Shown here: positions 1-11,056 of the stretch, one piece after another
How the letters are laid out: each line of letters opens with the position of its first letter
Position numbering within the stretch: the stretch's first letter is position 1
Assembly (NCBI RefSeq): GCF_002288105.1
Contig: NZ_CP016774.1
Span: 682,001 to 746,000, forward strand
Source of the DNA: Candidatus Planktophila versatilis
GTDB taxonomy: Bacteria > Actinomycetota > Actinomycetes > Nanopelagicales > Nanopelagicaceae
Length of the DNA: 64,000 nucleotides
Direction: 5' to 3'
The notes under the pieces: model-generated
Databases searched by the model: none
Seen by the model: the letters and a program-made list of their open reading frames with translations, nothing else
What the model was told of the DNA's origin: nothing
Position numbers and translations under genes: made by a program

Positions 1-236
1 CCAAGAGCTAACACCGTGTCGCTCGCCTTAAGTTCTTGATGCAAAACCTCTCGTTCTATGGCGCGAAAGGCAGCTTCTCCATCCTCGATGAAGATTTGTG
101 AGACTGACTTGTTCTCTCGTTGTTCAATGACAGAATCCGTATCGCGAAATTCCAACGAGAGTTTATTCGCAAGTGATTTTCCAATTGTGGACTTTCCTGA
201 ACCCATAGGACCAATGAGAATTATTCGCGGGGCCAT
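1..236 (-). CDS. aroK: Shikimate kinase, N-terminal part (runs off window)
   Basis: Phosphorylates shikimate at the 3-hydroxyl with ATP in the cytoplasmic chorismate pathway. Translation from the ATG at 236 gives MAPRIILIGPMGSGKSTIG, a Walker A loop of the shikimate-kinase type, and then the DTD motif that binds shikimate and Mg2+ (residues about 33-35). About 78 codons are visible; the lid and the C-terminal half lie outside the window. The start lies 8 bases after the aroC stop, so the two genes are almost certainly co-transcribed. The family assignment is firm because of the P-loop, the DTD motif and the aroC neighbour. Confidence 0.93.
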   Translation of the reverse strand, partial: MAPRIILIGPMGSGKSTIGKSLANKLSLEFRDTDSVIEQRENKSVSQIFIEDGEAAFRAIEREVLHQELKASDTVLAL

Positions 237-244
237 GGCTTGGC

Positions 245-1426
245 CTACTTGAAACGCAGATTCTTCATATATGACTCAAAATTTCGACGCACTTCCTGAA
301 CCGAATCGCCACCGAACTTTTCAAGAACAGCTTCAGCGAGAACTAGCGCTGCCATCGCCTCTGCTACAACTCCTGACGCAGGAACAGCGCAGACATCAGA
401 TCGCTGATTAATAGCTTTGGCAGCCTCACCAGTCTTGACATCAATAGTGTCTAAGGCTTTAGGAACGGTTGAAATTGGTTTCATTGCGATAGAGACTCGC
501 AAAATCTCACCGTTAGACATTCCACCTTCTGTACCCCCAGCGCGATCAGTACGTCTTGCGATGTGGCCATCTTTCGCGCGTTCAATTTCATCGTGAGCAA
601 CTGAGCCTCGACGAGTAGCAGTTCTAAAACCGTCACCAATCTCAACACCTTTAATCGCTTGAATTCCCATCATCGCAGCGGCAAGGCGGGCATCTAACCT
701 ACGATCCCAATGAACATGTGAACCTAAACCTGGAGGTAGATTGTAAGCAAGTACTTCACAGACGCCACCTAAGGTATCTCCATCAGCGTGTGCGCCTTCA
801 ATCTCGGAAATCATCTTCGCACTTGTTGCCGGGTCGGCACAACGCACGGGATCTTCATCGATTCGCGCCATATCGTTCTCACCCGGCAGTTCATAACCAT
901 CAGGAATACGAACGCTTCCAATAGAAACTACGTGGCTAAGAATAGTTATCCCGACTGACTGTTCTAAGAATTTTCTAGCTATAGCACCAAGTGCCACACG
1001 TGAAGCTGTTTCACGCGCGCTAGCTCTCTCCAAGATAGGTCTTGCATCATCGAAATCGTATTTTTGCATTCCTACTAAATCAGCGTGTCCTGGTCGAGGT
1101 CTGGTCAGCGGTGCATTGCGCGCTAAATTCTCAATTTCATCAAGTGGAACGGGATCTGCTGACATAACTTTTTCCCACTTAGGCCACTCACTGTTTCCCA
1201 CCTGTATTGCAATCGGACCACCTTGGGTTAAACCCAATCGGATTCCACCAAGAATGGTTACCTTATCGGCCTCAAAATTCTGTCGAGCTCCACGACCAAC
1301 TCCAAGTCTGCGGCGCGCTAAATGAAAATCGATATCAGAAGTGGTCACCTGCACATGAGCTGGGACGCCTTCAATAATTGCTGAAAGGGCCTGACCATGA
1401 GATTCGCCTGCTGTGATCCAACGCAT
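245..1426 (-). CDS. aroC: Chorismate synthase
   Basis: Catalyses the last shikimate-pathway step, elimination of phosphate from EPSP to chorismate with reduced FMN. The 393-residue product has the family's usual length. Visible signatures are [11 protein letters not shown] near residue 38, RPGHADLVG near 115, the [16 protein letters not shown] stretch near 130, the [12 protein letters not shown] loop near 295 and [11 protein letters not shown] near 340. It begins [11 protein letters not shown], the standard N-terminus of this enzyme, so the ATG at 1426 is secure. It is directly upstream of aroK and in one block with aroE. Chorismate made here also feeds pabB (29751-30776) and the trpD branch (42991-44049). 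Confidence 0.97.
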   Translation of the reverse strand: MRWITAGESHGQALSAIIEGVPAHVQVTTSDIDFHLARRRLGVGRGARQNFEADKVTILGGIRLGLTQGGPIAIQVGNSEWPKWEKVMSADPVPLDEIENLARNAPLTRPRPGHADLVGMQKYDFDDARPILERASARETASRVALGAIARKFLEQSVGITILSHVVSIGSVRIPDGYELPGENDMARIDEDPVRCADPATSAKMISEIEGAHADGDTLGGVCEVLAYNLPPGLGSHVHWDRRLDARLAAAMMGIQAIKGVEIGDGFRTATRRGSVAHDEIERAKDGHIARRTDRAGGTEGGMSNGEILRVSIAMKPISTVPKALDTIDVKTGEAAKAINQRSDVCAVPASGVVAEAMAALVLAEAVLEKFGGDSVQEVRRNFESYMKNLRFK

Positions 1427-1471
1427 GTGCCTATTCTTGCAGAAAGTACTGCAAACTCGCTCATTATTTAC

Positions 1472-1861
1472 TCACTGCGTAAACAAAAAAGCGAGATAAG
1501 ACGCACATATCGCAGGACCTAGCGCAATATTGCCCCGTAAACGCATTCGGGCCACAACAGTGAGTGCCGTTAGGATTGAAATTGCCACTACGAGAATACT
1601 TAAATAGGTGGTGATTGAACCACCAGGTATGGCCAGAAGAGCTACCGCCATAAGAAGTTTCACATCCCCTCCACCTAATCCCCCGAAGATGCCGAGTAGT
1701 AACAGCGGCACTATGAAAAGAATCCCTGTGAGAAAATAGATGTGAAAGTCGCTCTCAATAAAGAGTAAGACCGAGATAAGAGCAACCGAGAGGTTTGTAA
1801 TTCTGTGATGACGAAGGTCAAAGAAGCTGATATATATCGAGAAGAGAAGAATCAGCGCCAT
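1472..1861 (-). CDS. Small A24 prepilin peptidase-like membrane protein
   Basis: A 129-residue, strongly hydrophobic protein with about four membrane segments. It keeps the two aspartates of the A24 (type IV leader peptidase) family: D in the SFFDLRHHRI loop near residue 16 and GGGDVKLL near residue 63. It lacks the N-terminal methyltransferase part, so it is the minimal peptidase core seen in archaea and many actinobacteria. It lies between aroE and aroC, an arrangement found in other actinobacteria. No pilin, secretion ATPase or platform protein is present in the window, so its substrate is unknown. Family fairly sure, function inferred. Confidence 0.8.
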   Translation of the reverse strand: MALILLFSIYISFFDLRHHRITNLSVALISVLLFIESDFHIYFLTGILFIVPLLLLGIFGGLGGGDVKLLMAVALLAIPGGSITTYLSILVVAISILTALTVVARMRLRGNIALGPAICASYLAFLFTQ

Positions 1862-1912
1862 AGAACCAGCCTAGGTAGAACACTCTCATCACATTAACTA
1901 CCTGTGGATGAA

Positions 1913-2713
1913 CTAGGTGCGGAGCGCTGTGCGCAAATGTGTCGCTAGCTTCTCCCGGTCTAGGCTTTCACCCAGCACCAATTCCAATTGATCGATGCCT
2001 TGGTAGAGCAAGAGTTCAAGACCACCGATTACCTTGCCGCCAGAATCCCTCCATGCCGCAGCAAGTACTGTCGGCCAAGGTTTATAGATCACATCAAATA
2101 GGAGACCACTTGCCCCATCGCGGACAGAATCAGCCAGGAGGTCGGCCGCTCCGGCTGGAGTTGTATTTACAACGAGGTCATAAGAACTTAAATCCGCACC
2201 TGAATTCCAAGCGATGTATTCAAAATCAGAAGTAGTTACCGATGACTTCAGTGCAGGAGCTCGCACTGAACTACGACCTAGAACATGAATCTCTTTCGAG
2301 ATGCCATCCATCGCACCAGCTACCGCACGAGCTGTTCCACCCGCTCCCAGAATCAGTACTCGATTTAAAGTTTGTAGGCCTGCATGGGCTAGCGCTGCAA
2401 TAAATCCAGATCCATCAGTAGAAGTAAGTGACCATCCGTCCTTCTTTTTCCATAAAGTATTTGCAGATTGAATCTTGGTTGTTAATGGGTCGCATTCAAT
2501 GGGGAGTAGCAGTACTTCTTCCTTCAAAGGCATGGTGAGAGAGAAGTAATCGAACTCTGTGCCGCGTCTTTCAATAAATAATGCCAGCGAACCCGCCGGT
2601 ACATCGATGGGCTCATAGCTTCCCTCTATTCCTAAATAGGAGAAGGCAGCACGGTGCAAGCGCGGTGAAAGTGAATGAGTAATTGGGGAACCCAGTACAG
2701 CTCCTCTAATCAC
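1913..2713 (-). CDS. aroE: Shikimate dehydrogenase
   Basis: NADPH-dependent reduction of 3-dehydroshikimate to shikimate. The 266-residue protein shows the shikimate-binding SPITHSLSPRLH motif at residues about 9-20, the catalytic Lys in LTMPLKEE near residue 64, a TDGSGF loop near 100 and the nucleotide-binding LILGAGGTARAV turn near 120. VNTTPAG near 183 and YQGIDQLEL near the C-terminus complete the fold. The start overlaps the mltG stop by 4 bases (2710-2713), which indicates translational coupling. Shikimate-specific AroE is more likely than the quinate paralogue because it sits beside aroC and aroK. Confidence 0.95.
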   Translation of the reverse strand: MIRGAVLGSPITHSLSPRLHRAAFSYLGIEGSYEPIDVPAGSLALFIERRGTEFDYFSLTMPLKEEVLLLPIECDPLTTKIQSANTLWKKKDGWSLTSTDGSGFIAALAHAGLQTLNRVLILGAGGTARAVAGAMDGISKEIHVLGRSSVRAPALKSSVTTSDFEYIAWNSGADLSSYDLVVNTTPAGAADLLADSVRDGASGLLFDVIYKPWPTVLAAAWRDSGGKVIGGLELLLYQGIDQLELVLGESLDREKLATHLRTALRT

Positions 2714-3747
2714 TTTTGACTCCTAAACTTTCCAGTCCGTAAATTCTTTTTGTACTCATACTTCCATGCATTGAACTGGGCGATATCAGCGGTAAATCGG
2801 GTATCACCTGGCGCCACTGTGATGAAATATAGCCAGTCACCCTCTTGTGGAGTTACCGCCGCGCGCATTGCTGATGCCCCAGGATTATTAATAGGCCCTG
2901 GTGGGAGTCCAAATTTTCTATAGGTGTTATAGCTCGATGACAACATGGTCGACTTAGTGCTCAAGAAGATATTGCCTCGAGACTGCATCACATAATGCAC
3001 GGTCGAATCAAACTGAAGTGGCATCCCTTTCCTCAATCTGTTGCGCACGACTTGCGAAACCTTCGTGAAATCCTTCTCGCCGCCCTCTGCCTGAATCAAA
3101 GAGGCAATAACGAGTAATTGCGCTGGGGTATATCCAGTTTCAGAACTAAAGAAACCAGCGATACGCATTTCTTTCTCAGCGCGAGAAACCATTGAAGCAA
3201 GAGCAACATCTGCTGACGTCGTTGATGCAAAACTGTACTGCGCCGGGAAAAGCAAACCTTCTAGCTGATCAAAGCCCTTGGGTTTAGCAAGAGTCGTTAA
3301 AGCAGACTTTACTTCTTGGACCTTAAAGCCTGAGCGATACAGCTGAGGCAAAACCTCATTGACCCACATCCCTTCAGAGATGTTGATCAGTCCCACGATT
3401 CTTTTTGAGTCAAGCAACTGTTCAAGTGAATCCGCCGCACATAAGTTCTTCTGCACTCTATGAGTTCCTGGTGCCACTTTTGCAGCTCTTGCATCGGCTA
3501 CCGCTAAACGAAAGTAGGCCTCTGAAGATTTGATTACCCCAGCACTTGCCAAGGATGCACCGATAGAAGAGCCAGCTTCTCCAGATTCAATTCTTATGAG
3601 AACTTCCTCAGCTGACGCAGCGCCGCAACTGAAATCAGGTGCAGATGAATCTAGGTTTCGCAGCGAATCCAGGCCGAAGGTGACAACGAATACAGCCACA
3701 CCTGCAAGTCCCACTCGAACGATCGGAATTCTAAGTAAGTTTTTCAA
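2710..3747 (-). CDS. mltG: Endolytic murein transglycosylase MltG (YceG family)
   Basis: Membrane-anchored lytic transglycosylase that cleaves nascent glycan strands and terminates peptidoglycan polymerisation. The 345-residue product has one N-terminal membrane segment (about residues 10-26), a LysM-like subdomain, and the YceG catalytic region with the acidic residue in LIQAEGGEKDF near residue 220. This is followed by VVRNRL and the PGPINNPGASA motif near residue 285. It overlaps ruvX at its 5' end (3731-3747) and aroE at its 3' end, in the conserved ruvX-mltG-aroE order seen across actinobacteria. Confidence 0.93.
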   Translation of the reverse strand: MKNLLRIPIVRVGLAGVAVFVVTFGLDSLRNLDSSAPDFSCGAASAEEVLIRIESGEAGSSIGASLASAGVIKSSEAYFRLAVADARAAKVAPGTHRVQKNLCAADSLEQLLDSKRIVGLINISEGMWVNEVLPQLYRSGFKVQEVKSALTTLAKPKGFDQLEGLLFPAQYSFASTTSADVALASMVSRAEKEMRIAGFFSSETGYTPAQLLVIASLIQAEGGEKDFTKVSQVVRNRLRKGMPLQFDSTVHYVMQSRGNIFLSTKSTMLSSSYNTYRKFGLPPGPINNPGASAMRAAVTPQEGDWLYFITVAPGDTRFTADIAQFNAWKYEYKKNLRTGKFRSQK

Positions 3748-4150
3748 TCGCCAACCCTTGTTCTAGGATGGCTACAGCAGCCATTGCATCGATTACCTTT
3801 TTCGAATCGCGAGTATTTACTCCCGCGTCTTTAAGCTTCTTCTGAGCCGACACTGATGAAAGTCTCTCGTCAATATATGTCACGTTTATCGCGAAGGTCT
3901 CTGTAATCAAGTCCCCAAAAGATTTAGCTTTAGCAACACTATCTCCGTTCGCGCCAGACATATGTTTTGGCTCCCCAATGAAGACAGAAACTGGTTCATA
4001 TTCTGAAAAGATCGCAGCGAGTTCGGCTAATAGGTTCGGACTCTGAGCCTGCAACACAGTTAGTGGTGAAGCAAGGATGCTATCTGGATCACTGATTGCA
4101 ACACCAATACGCACATCACCGCAATCGAAGGCAATTCTTCGACCTCTCAT
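3731..4150 (-). CDS. ruvX: RuvX/YqgF Holliday-junction resolvase-like nuclease
   Basis: RNase H-fold protein of the YqgF family, variously implicated in pre-16S rRNA maturation and in resolvase-type nuclease activity. The 139-residue product has the first acidic motif AFDCGDVRIGVAISD near residue 9, the YIDERLSS motif near residue 96 and the last aspartate in DAMAAVAILEQ near residue 124. This gives a complete D-E-D active site. Its stop overlaps mltG by 17 bases, and its start follows alaS by 3 bases, so it is expressed within the alaS operon. Confidence 0.93.
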   Translation of the reverse strand: MRGRRIAFDCGDVRIGVAISDPDSILASPLTVLQAQSPNLLAELAAIFSEYEPVSVFIGEPKHMSGANGDSVAKAKSFGDLITETFAINVTYIDERLSSVSAQKKLKDAGVNTRDSKKVIDAMAAVAILEQGLAIEKLT

Positions 4151-4153
4151 CGG

Positions 4154-6829
4154 TTAATTTCCAGCGATTGATTCTTCGATTGCAGCAAGGGCCATTGCTG
4201 ATTTTGATGCGTCAACTCCGCCGCCTTGGGCAACGTCGTCTTTGCCGCCGCCGCCACCACCCAAAATAGTAGAGCCAATCTTTACCAGAGCACCGGCTTT
4301 TAGACCCTGCTCGCGCGCCTTCTCACTTACCGCAACAATTAACACTGGTTTTGAATCCACAGAGCTGATTAGTGCAACTGCCGACTGCGCAGTGCGATTA
4401 CGTAAATCAAGGGCCATCTTTCTTAAATCATCTGCCACGATGGAGTCAGGCAAAAGAGCGGTGATAACAGTTGTTCCACCAATTACCTTTGCCCCCTTGA
4501 GCAATGAATCAACCTGACCCAGAGCTTGCGCAGATCGGACGACTGCCAATTCTTTCTCAATCTCTTTCATCTTCCCGAGTAGCTCAGAGATTCGTTCAGG
4601 TAACTCATCAGCTCGCGAGCCCTTCATGAGCTCAGTCAAAGAGTTCAACAAAACATGTTCACGAGCCAGGAACTTATAGGCATCGATGCCAACCAGAGCT
4701 TCAACTCGGCGCACACCTGCGCCAATGGAAGATTCACTTAAGAGTTTAACCACACCTAATTGGCCAGAACGCTCCACATGTGTTCCACCGCAAAGCTCTC
4801 GCGCCCAGTCACCGATGCTGACAACGCGAACTTCATCACCATACTTCTCACCAAAGAGGGCCATCGCACCACTCTTCTTCGCAGCTTCCTGCGACATCAC
4901 TTCTGCAGTGACAGCCAAGTTATCCAATAACAGGGTGTTAACTCGGGACTCAACATCGTTTAAGACAGATGTTGGAACAGCCCCAGTTGAGGGAAAATCA
5001 AAGCGGAATCGACCCGGTGAATTTTCAGAACCAGCTTGCGTTGCAGTTTCACCTAGTAATTCACGGAAAGCCTTATGCACCATGTGAGTTGCTGTGTGAG
5101 CTCGCGAGATCGCGTTACGGCGTTCAACGTCAATCACAGCCTGAGCAGGAGAATTTACGCTCGCCTCCCCCGAAAGAATTCGGCCTCTATGTACTGAAAG
5201 CCCATTGACCGGAGTTTGCACATCATCAATTTCAATAATTGCACCCGTTGAAAGAGTGATCACTCCACCATCAGCTAACTGGCCTCCACCCTCTGCATAA
5301 AACGGCGTACGATCAAGAATGACTTCAATCTCCTGGCCTGCATGAGCTGATGCCACACTGACGCCATCTACCAGCAGGCCAGTGATCTTTGATTCTGTGC
5401 TGGTGTGGGTGTAGCCAATAAACTTCGTCGCACCTGATACATCTGCAATCTTTTTATACTCAGAGACATCTGTATGCCCGCTCTTCTTCGCCTTCGCATC
5501 AGCTTTTGCTCGATCGCGCTGCTCATTCATCAGTCTGCGGAAGCCATCTTCATCAACTTCAAGGCCTTCCTCGCGGGCCATTTCTAAGGTGAGATCAAAT
5601 GGAAATCCATAGGTATCGTGGAGTTTGAAAACTTCATCCCCAGGAAGAACCTTCTTCTTGCTCGCCTTGAGCTGGGTTGATGCTAAATCAAAGATCTGTG
5701 TGCCACTTTTGAGCGTTTGTAAAAATGACTCTTCTTCAGATTCTGAGACCGAAAGAATTCGCTTCTGATCTGAAATAAGCTCTGGATACTGGGCGCCCAT
5801 TGCCCCAATTGCTGCAACGGTGAGTTCAGACATGATGGGGTCGTTCACACCGAGTAAGCGCATATTACGAATTGTTCGGCGCATCATCCGGCGCAGAACA
5901 TAGCCGCGTCCTTCATTCCCTGGTGTAACCCCATCGCCAATAAGCATTGCCGATGTGCGGGCATGGTCTGCCACAACGCGTAGCGCCACATCTGATTTTT
6001 GAGATGAACCGTATTTAACTCCCGATAACTCAGATGCTCGGGTAAGAATCTTCATCGTGGTATCAATCTCATAGATATTTTCAACACCTTGTAAAAGTGC
6101 AGCTGTTCGCTCTAAACCTAAACCAGTATCAATACTTTTTGCTGGTAGTTCGCCAAGGATTGGATATCCATCTTTACCGCCGCCAGCGCCTCGTTCATTT
6201 TGCATGAAGACAAGATTCCAAATTTCAAGGTAACGATTTTCATCAGCGATAGGACCACCGTCAACACCGTAGGCGGGCCCGCGATCGTAATAGATTTCAG
6301 AACAGGGACCGCATGGACCTGGAACACCCATCGACCAGAAATTATCTGCCATATCTCTACGTTGAATGCGTTCACGCGGAACGCCAATCTTCTTGTGCCA
6401 AATATCTGCAGCTTCGTCATCATCTAAATAAACAGTTACCCACAACTTATCTTCCGGAAAACCATAACCAGCATCGTTAATTGGTCGTGTGAGAAGTTCC
6501 CAAGCGAGTGCGATAGCACCTTCTTTGAAGTAATCACCGAATGAGAAGTTGCCACACATCTGAAAGAAGGAAGCGTGACGAGTGGTCTTTCCTACTTCAT
6601 CAATATCTAGCGTACGAACACATTTTTGGACTGACGTAGCGCGCTTATAAGGAGGTGTTACCTCGCCAAGGAAGAACGGCTTAAAGGGCACCATACCCGC
6701 GTTAACCAAAAGCAGGTTGGGATCATCCGCAATGAGAGATGCCGAAGGGACAACTGTGTGGGTGAGGCCTTGACGATTTTCTGATTCAAAGAATCGTAGC
6801 CAACGCGAACGTATCTCGGAGGACTCCAC
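4154..6829 (-). CDS. alaS: Alanyl-tRNA synthetase
   Basis: Charges tRNA-Ala and edits mischarged Ser or Gly. The 891-residue protein is full length. The class II catalytic core at the N-terminus includes [18 protein letters not shown] near residue 84 and [13 protein letters not shown] near residue 237. The editing domain carries the zinc ligands HTATHMVH near residue 580 and CGGTH near 690. The C-terminal DHHA1 domain ends in the glycine-rich GGGGGGKDD stretch near residue 862. It begins [15 protein letters not shown], the normal actinobacterial start. It is part of the block DUF948 protein, alaS, ruvX, mltG. Confidence 0.97.
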   Translation of the reverse strand: MESSEIRSRWLRFFESENRQGLTHTVVPSASLIADDPNLLLVNAGMVPFKPFFLGEVTPPYKRATSVQKCVRTLDIDEVGKTTRHASFFQMCGNFSFGDYFKEGAIALAWELLTRPINDAGYGFPEDKLWVTVYLDDDEAADIWHKKIGVPRERIQRRDMADNFWSMGVPGPCGPCSEIYYDRGPAYGVDGGPIADENRYLEIWNLVFMQNERGAGGGKDGYPILGELPAKSIDTGLGLERTAALLQGVENIYEIDTTMKILTRASELSGVKYGSSQKSDVALRVVADHARTSAMLIGDGVTPGNEGRGYVLRRMMRRTIRNMRLLGVNDPIMSELTVAAIGAMGAQYPELISDQKRILSVSESEEESFLQTLKSGTQIFDLASTQLKASKKKVLPGDEVFKLHDTYGFPFDLTLEMAREEGLEVDEDGFRRLMNEQRDRAKADAKAKKSGHTDVSEYKKIADVSGATKFIGYTHTSTESKITGLLVDGVSVASAHAGQEIEVILDRTPFYAEGGGQLADGGVITLSTGAIIEIDDVQTPVNGLSVHRGRILSGEASVNSPAQAVIDVERRNAISRAHTATHMVHKAFRELLGETATQAGSENSPGRFRFDFPSTGAVPTSVLNDVESRVNTLLLDNLAVTAEVMSQEAAKKSGAMALFGEKYGDEVRVVSIGDWARELCGGTHVERSGQLGVVKLLSESSIGAGVRRVEALVGIDAYKFLAREHVLLNSLTELMKGSRADELPERISELLGKMKEIEKELAVVRSAQALGQVDSLLKGAKVIGGTTVITALLPDSIVADDLRKMALDLRNRTAQSAVALISSVDSKPVLIVAVSEKAREQGLKAGALVKIGSTILGGGGGGKDDVAQGGGVDASKSAMALAAIEESIAGN

Positions 6830-6867
6830 TAGTTACATTCACCCACTCTGACTATTGAGATTTCTGA

Positions 6868-7230
6868 CTAGTCAGATTTCTTCTTCGATTTACGACCCTT
6901 ACTCATCTGCGCAGCGCTAATAAGAGCGCCCGCAACTTTGACAGCCGGGCCGTTCTTATCCATGAAGCCCGTTGTTGCATCAGTTACCTTGGTGGTGACT
7001 TCTTCGACATTCTTAGTGATCTTGGCAAAGCTTGCCAGCGGACTATTGATGAGCTCTAATGTGCGAGTCGACTCAGTTAAAAGCGGTGTTGTGTCCTCAG
7101 TAAAAGCCTTGAGCGAGACTTTGGCCTCGTCAATGAATCTACCCACGCGGATAACGGCATAGGCGACTGCCACGGCAATCACGAAAAGTGATGCGGCCGC
7201 AATTATTGTTGCGATTCCACCAGGACCCAT
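6868..7230 (-). CDS. DUF948-type single-pass membrane protein
   Basis: A 120-residue protein with one N-terminal membrane segment (about residues 6-26), an amphipathic, probably helical middle rich in T, E and V, and a basic tail (KGRKSKKKSD). This architecture and its place directly upstream of alaS match the DUF948 proteins conserved in actinobacteria. Their biochemical role is not established. There is no catalytic motif. A cell-envelope or membrane-tethering coiled-coil role would fit the architecture, but that is a guess. Confidence 0.72.
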   Translation of the reverse strand: MGPGGIATIIAAASLFVIAVAVAYAVIRVGRFIDEAKVSLKAFTEDTTPLLTESTRTLELINSPLASFAKITKNVEEVTTKVTDATTGFMDKNGPAVKVAGALISAAQMSKGRKSKKKSD

Positions 7231-7248
7231 ATCTCTAGCCTACCGGAA

Positions 7249-8988
7249 TTACTCCTTCGGAGGTGTCCAATCGATTGCTGCCTCTTTACGTTGCGCAGCA
7301 GTAATGGGAGTCGGCGCACCAGTAAGTGGGTCTCCCCCGCTGGCTGTCTTTGGAAAGGCGATGACCTCACGAATTGAATCTGAGTTTGTTAGCAATGCAC
7401 ATACTCGGTCCAAACCAAGTGCAATTCCACCATGTGGAGGTGGTCCATAATTAAAAGCTTCTAACAGAAAGCCAAACTTGCTCTGCGCTTCCTCATCACT
7501 GAGTCCAATAACCGAGAACACATCCTTTTGCATCTCTCGATCATGAATACGAATCGAACCGCCACCTAGCTCAGTTCCATTAAGCACTATGTCATAGGCA
7601 TATGCCAAAGCTGACGCCGGATCGCTTTTGAAACTCTTAGCAAACTCTGGCTTAGGTCCGGTAAATGGGTGGTGAACTGCAGTCCAGCCTCCACCATCGG
7701 TTGGTTCAAACATTGGAGCATCAACTACCCAGACAAACTCCCATGAGCCTTGCTTGATGAGATCACAACGCTTACCAATTTCGAGTCGTGCTGCACCCAA
7801 TAGTTGTTGAGAGGATGACTTATCTCCGGCTGCGAAGAAAATCGCATCTCCGGCCTTAGCTCCTACAGCTGCCACAATGCCCGCTTGTTCTGACTCAGAA
7901 ATATTCTTTGAAACGGGACCACCAAGGGTGCCATCGGCATTCACCAAAATGTATGCAATGCCCTTAGCGCCACGTGCCTTTGCCCAGTCTTGCCACGCAT
8001 CTAATTCACGACGAGGTGAATCAGCGCCGCCTGGCATGATGACCGCTCCAACATAAGGAGCTTGAAATACTCTAAAAGGTGTCTGACTAAAGAACTCAGT
8101 GACTTCAACTAATTGCTGTCCGAAACGAAGATCTGGTTTATCAGAACCATACTTGTCCATGGCATCGGCATAAGTCATGTGCGGGATGGGGGTGGGAATA
8201 TCGTAATTAACGGCCTGCTTCCACACCTTCACCAGGATCTTTTCCGCAATAGCCAAAATATCTGCTTGATCAATAAATGACATCTCAATATCCAGCTGGG
8301 TAAATTCAGGTTGACGATCTGCACGGAAATCTTCATCACGGAAACAACGGGCTATTTGGTAGTAGCGCTCCATGCCGGCGACCATCAGTAGTTGCTTAAA
8401 TAACTGCGGTGATTGTGGCAGCGCATACCAACTGCCTGGCTGCAGGCGAACCGGAACGAGGAAATCGCGTGCACCTTCCGGAGTTGATCGGGTGAGATAG
8501 GGAGTTTCAATCTCATAGAAATCAAGATCTTCCATCACACCGCGAATAGCTGTGGTCACCCGGGAACGTAGTCGTAGATTCGCCGCCGGTCCTTCACGAC
8601 GTAGATCTAGGTACCTATAACGCAGACGCACTTCCTCAGAAATATCTACTTCACTTCCTGCATCAACTGGGAACGGAAGCGGGGCCGATTCGCTCAGAAC
8701 CACGATGTCATCGCCCATTACTTCGATTGCACCTGTTGGAATATTTGCATTTTCATTTCCGGAAGGACGCAAGGCAACTTCCCCGGTAATTTGCAGACAC
8801 CACTCAGCACGTAGTTGACCTGCGAGTTTTTCATCCCTAATAACTACCTGCACTGAACCCGTGCCATCACGCAAATCAATAAAAGCAACACCGCCATGAT
8901 CACGCCGACGAGCAACCCAGCCAGCCAAAGTCACAACCTGGCCGACGTGCGTAGCCCGTAGAGCGCCAGCATCATGATTTCTCAACAT
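7249..8988 (-). CDS. aspS: Aspartyl-tRNA synthetase, probably non-discriminating
   Basis: Class II synthetase of bacterial type, 579 residues. The N-terminal anticodon-binding OB domain contains [15 protein letters not shown] near residue 27. The catalytic core has [12 protein letters not shown] near 168, [13 protein letters not shown] near 190, [16 protein letters not shown] near 213 and GLDRVCAL near 535. The GAD insert sits between about residues 280 and 420. The His in RRRDHGG is the residue associated with non-discriminating AspRS, which also forms Asp-tRNA-Asn for GatCAB; discriminating enzymes carry Leu there. No asnS or gatCAB gene is in this window to confirm it. Confidence 0.95.
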   Translation of the reverse strand: MLRNHDAGALRATHVGQVVTLAGWVARRRDHGGVAFIDLRDGTGSVQVVIRDEKLAGQLRAEWCLQITGEVALRPSGNENANIPTGAIEVMGDDIVVLSESAPLPFPVDAGSEVDISEEVRLRYRYLDLRREGPAANLRLRSRVTTAIRGVMEDLDFYEIETPYLTRSTPEGARDFLVPVRLQPGSWYALPQSPQLFKQLLMVAGMERYYQIARCFRDEDFRADRQPEFTQLDIEMSFIDQADILAIAEKILVKVWKQAVNYDIPTPIPHMTYADAMDKYGSDKPDLRFGQQLVEVTEFFSQTPFRVFQAPYVGAVIMPGGADSPRRELDAWQDWAKARGAKGIAYILVNADGTLGGPVSKNISESEQAGIVAAVGAKAGDAIFFAAGDKSSSQQLLGAARLEIGKRCDLIKQGSWEFVWVVDAPMFEPTDGGGWTAVHHPFTGPKPEFAKSFKSDPASALAYAYDIVLNGTELGGGSIRIHDREMQKDVFSVIGLSDEEAQSKFGFLLEAFNYGPPPHGGIALGLDRVCALLTNSDSIREVIAFPKTASGGDPLTGAPTPITAAQRKEAAIDWTPPKE

Positions 8989-9017
8989 TAGAAAGCCACC
9001 TTTAAGAAATGAGTGCG

Positions 9018-10286
9018 TTAGAGCGAAAGTGCCTGACGTAACTGATCCCGCAATTGCGTAATCTTAACCGAAGTTAGAACTCCATCACTCATGCGCTTAA
9101 GGTCAACGTTCCCGCTTGAAATCTCGGAATCCCCCAGCACCACTACATATCGGGCTCCAGATTTATCAGCAGCTTTCATAGCACCTTTGAGCGCACGATC
9201 TCCGAAGGCAATTTCAGTTCGAATTCCAGCCGCACGCAATTCTTGTGCTGTTGTGAGGGCAATCTCCATCGCGCTCTCACCTAATGGAATAAGGAACAAA
9301 TCCGAGGTGAAATCTTCGGCTGGTAGTGATTTCTCAGCAATCGCTGCAAGCAGTGCCCGATCCACACCAAGTCCAAATCCAATTCCTGATAATGATTGTC
9401 CACCCAAAATCTCCATTAAGCCGTCATAGCGACCACCACCACCGATGCCCGATTGCGCACCTAGGTCGGAATGAACAAATTCAAAGGTAGTTCCCGTGTA
9501 GTAATCCAATCCACGAACCATGCGCGGGTTGATGACAAAGTCGATTTTCATCGCACGCAGATAACCTTGCACTAATTCAAAGCTCTTGCGGGAAGAATCA
9601 GAGAGATAGTCAAGTAATAGCGGCGCCTTCACCATCGCCGCTTGCATCTCTGGCCGCTTGTCATCGAAGAGCCGGAGCGGGTTGATCTCAGCGCGCTTAG
9701 CTGTTGCCTCATCTAGATCAAGTTTCTTGATAAAGGCCATCAAATCTATGCGATGAGCCGCGCGTGATTGCGCATCTCCTAACGAGGTAATTTCCAAACG
9801 ATAGTTTCGAAGCCCTAAGTTCTTAAAACCCCGATCTGCAATTGCAATGACTTCGGCATCTATAGCTGGATCATCAAGGCCAATCGCTTCGATTCCCACT
9901 TGGTAGAACTGTCGATAGCGTCCAGCTTGCGGCCGCTCTGCTCTAAAGAATTGCCCGGAGTACCAGACCTTCACGGGGAGTTGACCTCGATCTAAATTCT
10001 GTTCAATCACAGCACGCATCACACCAGCTGTTCCTTCCGGCCGTAAGGTAATTGATCGTCCACCACGATCTTCAAAGGTATACATCTCTTTTGAAACCAC
10101 ATCGGTTGATTCACCAACACCGCGAGTAAAAAGATTTGTATCTTCAAATACCGGAAGTTCCATTAATTGATAACCGGCTGCCTTGGCAGGTGCGATTAAC
10201 TGCTCACGTACCCATTCGAAGGCGGCAGATTCGGGCGGCAAGTATTCACGAACACCTTTAGGTCCTTGAATCTTCTCGTATTTCAT
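9018..10286 (-). CDS. hisS: Histidyl-tRNA synthetase
   Basis: Class IIa synthetase of 422 residues that charges tRNA-His. Visible motifs are [13 protein letters not shown] near residue 80 (motif 2 region), [16 protein letters not shown] near 112, [13 protein letters not shown] near 258 (histidine-binding loop) and [10 protein letters not shown] near 302 (motif 3). The last 90 residues form the anticodon-binding domain. The start overlaps the stop of the upstream metallo-hydrolase gene by 4 bases, consistent with co-translation. It lies 29 bases before aspS. Confidence 0.96.
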   Translation of the reverse strand: MKYEKIQGPKGVREYLPPESAAFEWVREQLIAPAKAAGYQLMELPVFEDTNLFTRGVGESTDVVSKEMYTFEDRGGRSITLRPEGTAGVMRAVIEQNLDRGQLPVKVWYSGQFFRAERPQAGRYRQFYQVGIEAIGLDDPAIDAEVIAIADRGFKNLGLRNYRLEITSLGDAQSRAAHRIDLMAFIKKLDLDEATAKRAEINPLRLFDDKRPEMQAAMVKAPLLLDYLSDSSRKSFELVQGYLRAMKIDFVINPRMVRGLDYYTGTTFEFVHSDLGAQSGIGGGGRYDGLMEILGGQSLSGIGFGLGVDRALLAAIAEKSLPAEDFTSDLFLIPLGESAMEIALTTAQELRAAGIRTEIAFGDRALKGAMKAADKSGARYVVVLGDSEISSGNVDLKRMSDGVLTSVKITQLRDQLRQALSL

Positions 10287-10939
10287 GAGGTCAATTCTTT
10301 CAGATAAGGGTTGCTTTTTCTCTCGAATTTGATTGTGGTCTCAGGGCCATGTCCTGGTAGCACGCGCAAATCATCGTTCAGCGGTAAAACCTTCTTGATG
10401 AGCGTCTCTCTCATCTGCGCTGCACTGCCTGTCGGTAAATCTGTTCGCCCAATGGAGCCAGCAAAGAGAACATCTCCGCTAATGAGTATCTCCTCATTGA
10501 GGGTGAACATGGTTGAACCACGAGTATGACCTGGAGCGTGGATTGCGGTGAGCTTGAGATCCAAAAGATTTATCACTTCACCGTTCTTCAATTCTCGAAG
10601 ATCTTTCGGTTCCGTAAATGTCATCTCTCCTAGTTGCGCCATCAGATCGGGCCCGTGTATCCCGGATGGATTAGAAACGAAGCGACGATCTTCGCTATGT
10701 ATATATGTTGGAATCGAATATCCATCGGCAAGCGGAACTATGGATAATGTATGGTCTAGATGTCCATGGGTAAGCAGCGCTGCCACTGGTTTCAATTTGT
10801 ACTCTTCAACCAGCATGGTTACTTCAGATGAAATATCAGGCATCCCAGGATCGATGATGATGCACTCTTGGCCCACACCCGCAGAAATCACCCAGCAGTT
10901 GGTGGCGAACATAGGCGCTGGATAAGACAGAACAAGCAT
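10283..10939 (-). CDS. Metallo-beta-lactamase-fold hydrolase (glyoxalase II-like)
   Basis: A 218-residue cytoplasmic hydrolase with all zinc-binding elements of the family: LTHGHLDHT near residue 56, APGHTRGS near 135, the bridging Asp in [17 protein letters not shown] near 153 and LPGHGPET near 198. The substrate is not defined by the sequence; hydroxyacylglutathione or a mycothiol or other thiol ester are family precedents. It heads the hisS-aspS block, and its start faces the DUF349 gene across a 117-base divergent intergenic region. A gene of this family next to hisS is common in actinobacteria. Confidence 0.87.
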   Translation of the reverse strand: MLVLSYPAPMFATNCWVISAGVGQECIIIDPGMPDISSEVTMLVEEYKLKPVAALLTHGHLDHTLSIVPLADGYSIPTYIHSEDRRFVSNPSGIHGPDLMAQLGEMTFTEPKDLRELKNGEVINLLDLKLTAIHAPGHTRGSTMFTLNEEILISGDVLFAGSIGRTDLPTGSAAQMRETLIKKVLPLNDDLRVLPGHGPETTIKFERKSNPYLKELTS

Positions 10940-11056
10940 GGTGGGCCCCGAAATCTCGCATGGATTTACTGTTGTACGGGGGTCAGGGTAGCCTTCTCCT
11001 CTTACACAATCGCACTAAACAACGAAGGCAACCGCCGACGCGCTGAGGGGGAAATC

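Noticed and set aside
10868-11056. In-frame upstream extension of the DUF349 gene
   Set aside because: It runs antisense through the metallo-hydrolase start, and a strong ribosome site (GAGGGGGA) precedes the ATG at 11057.
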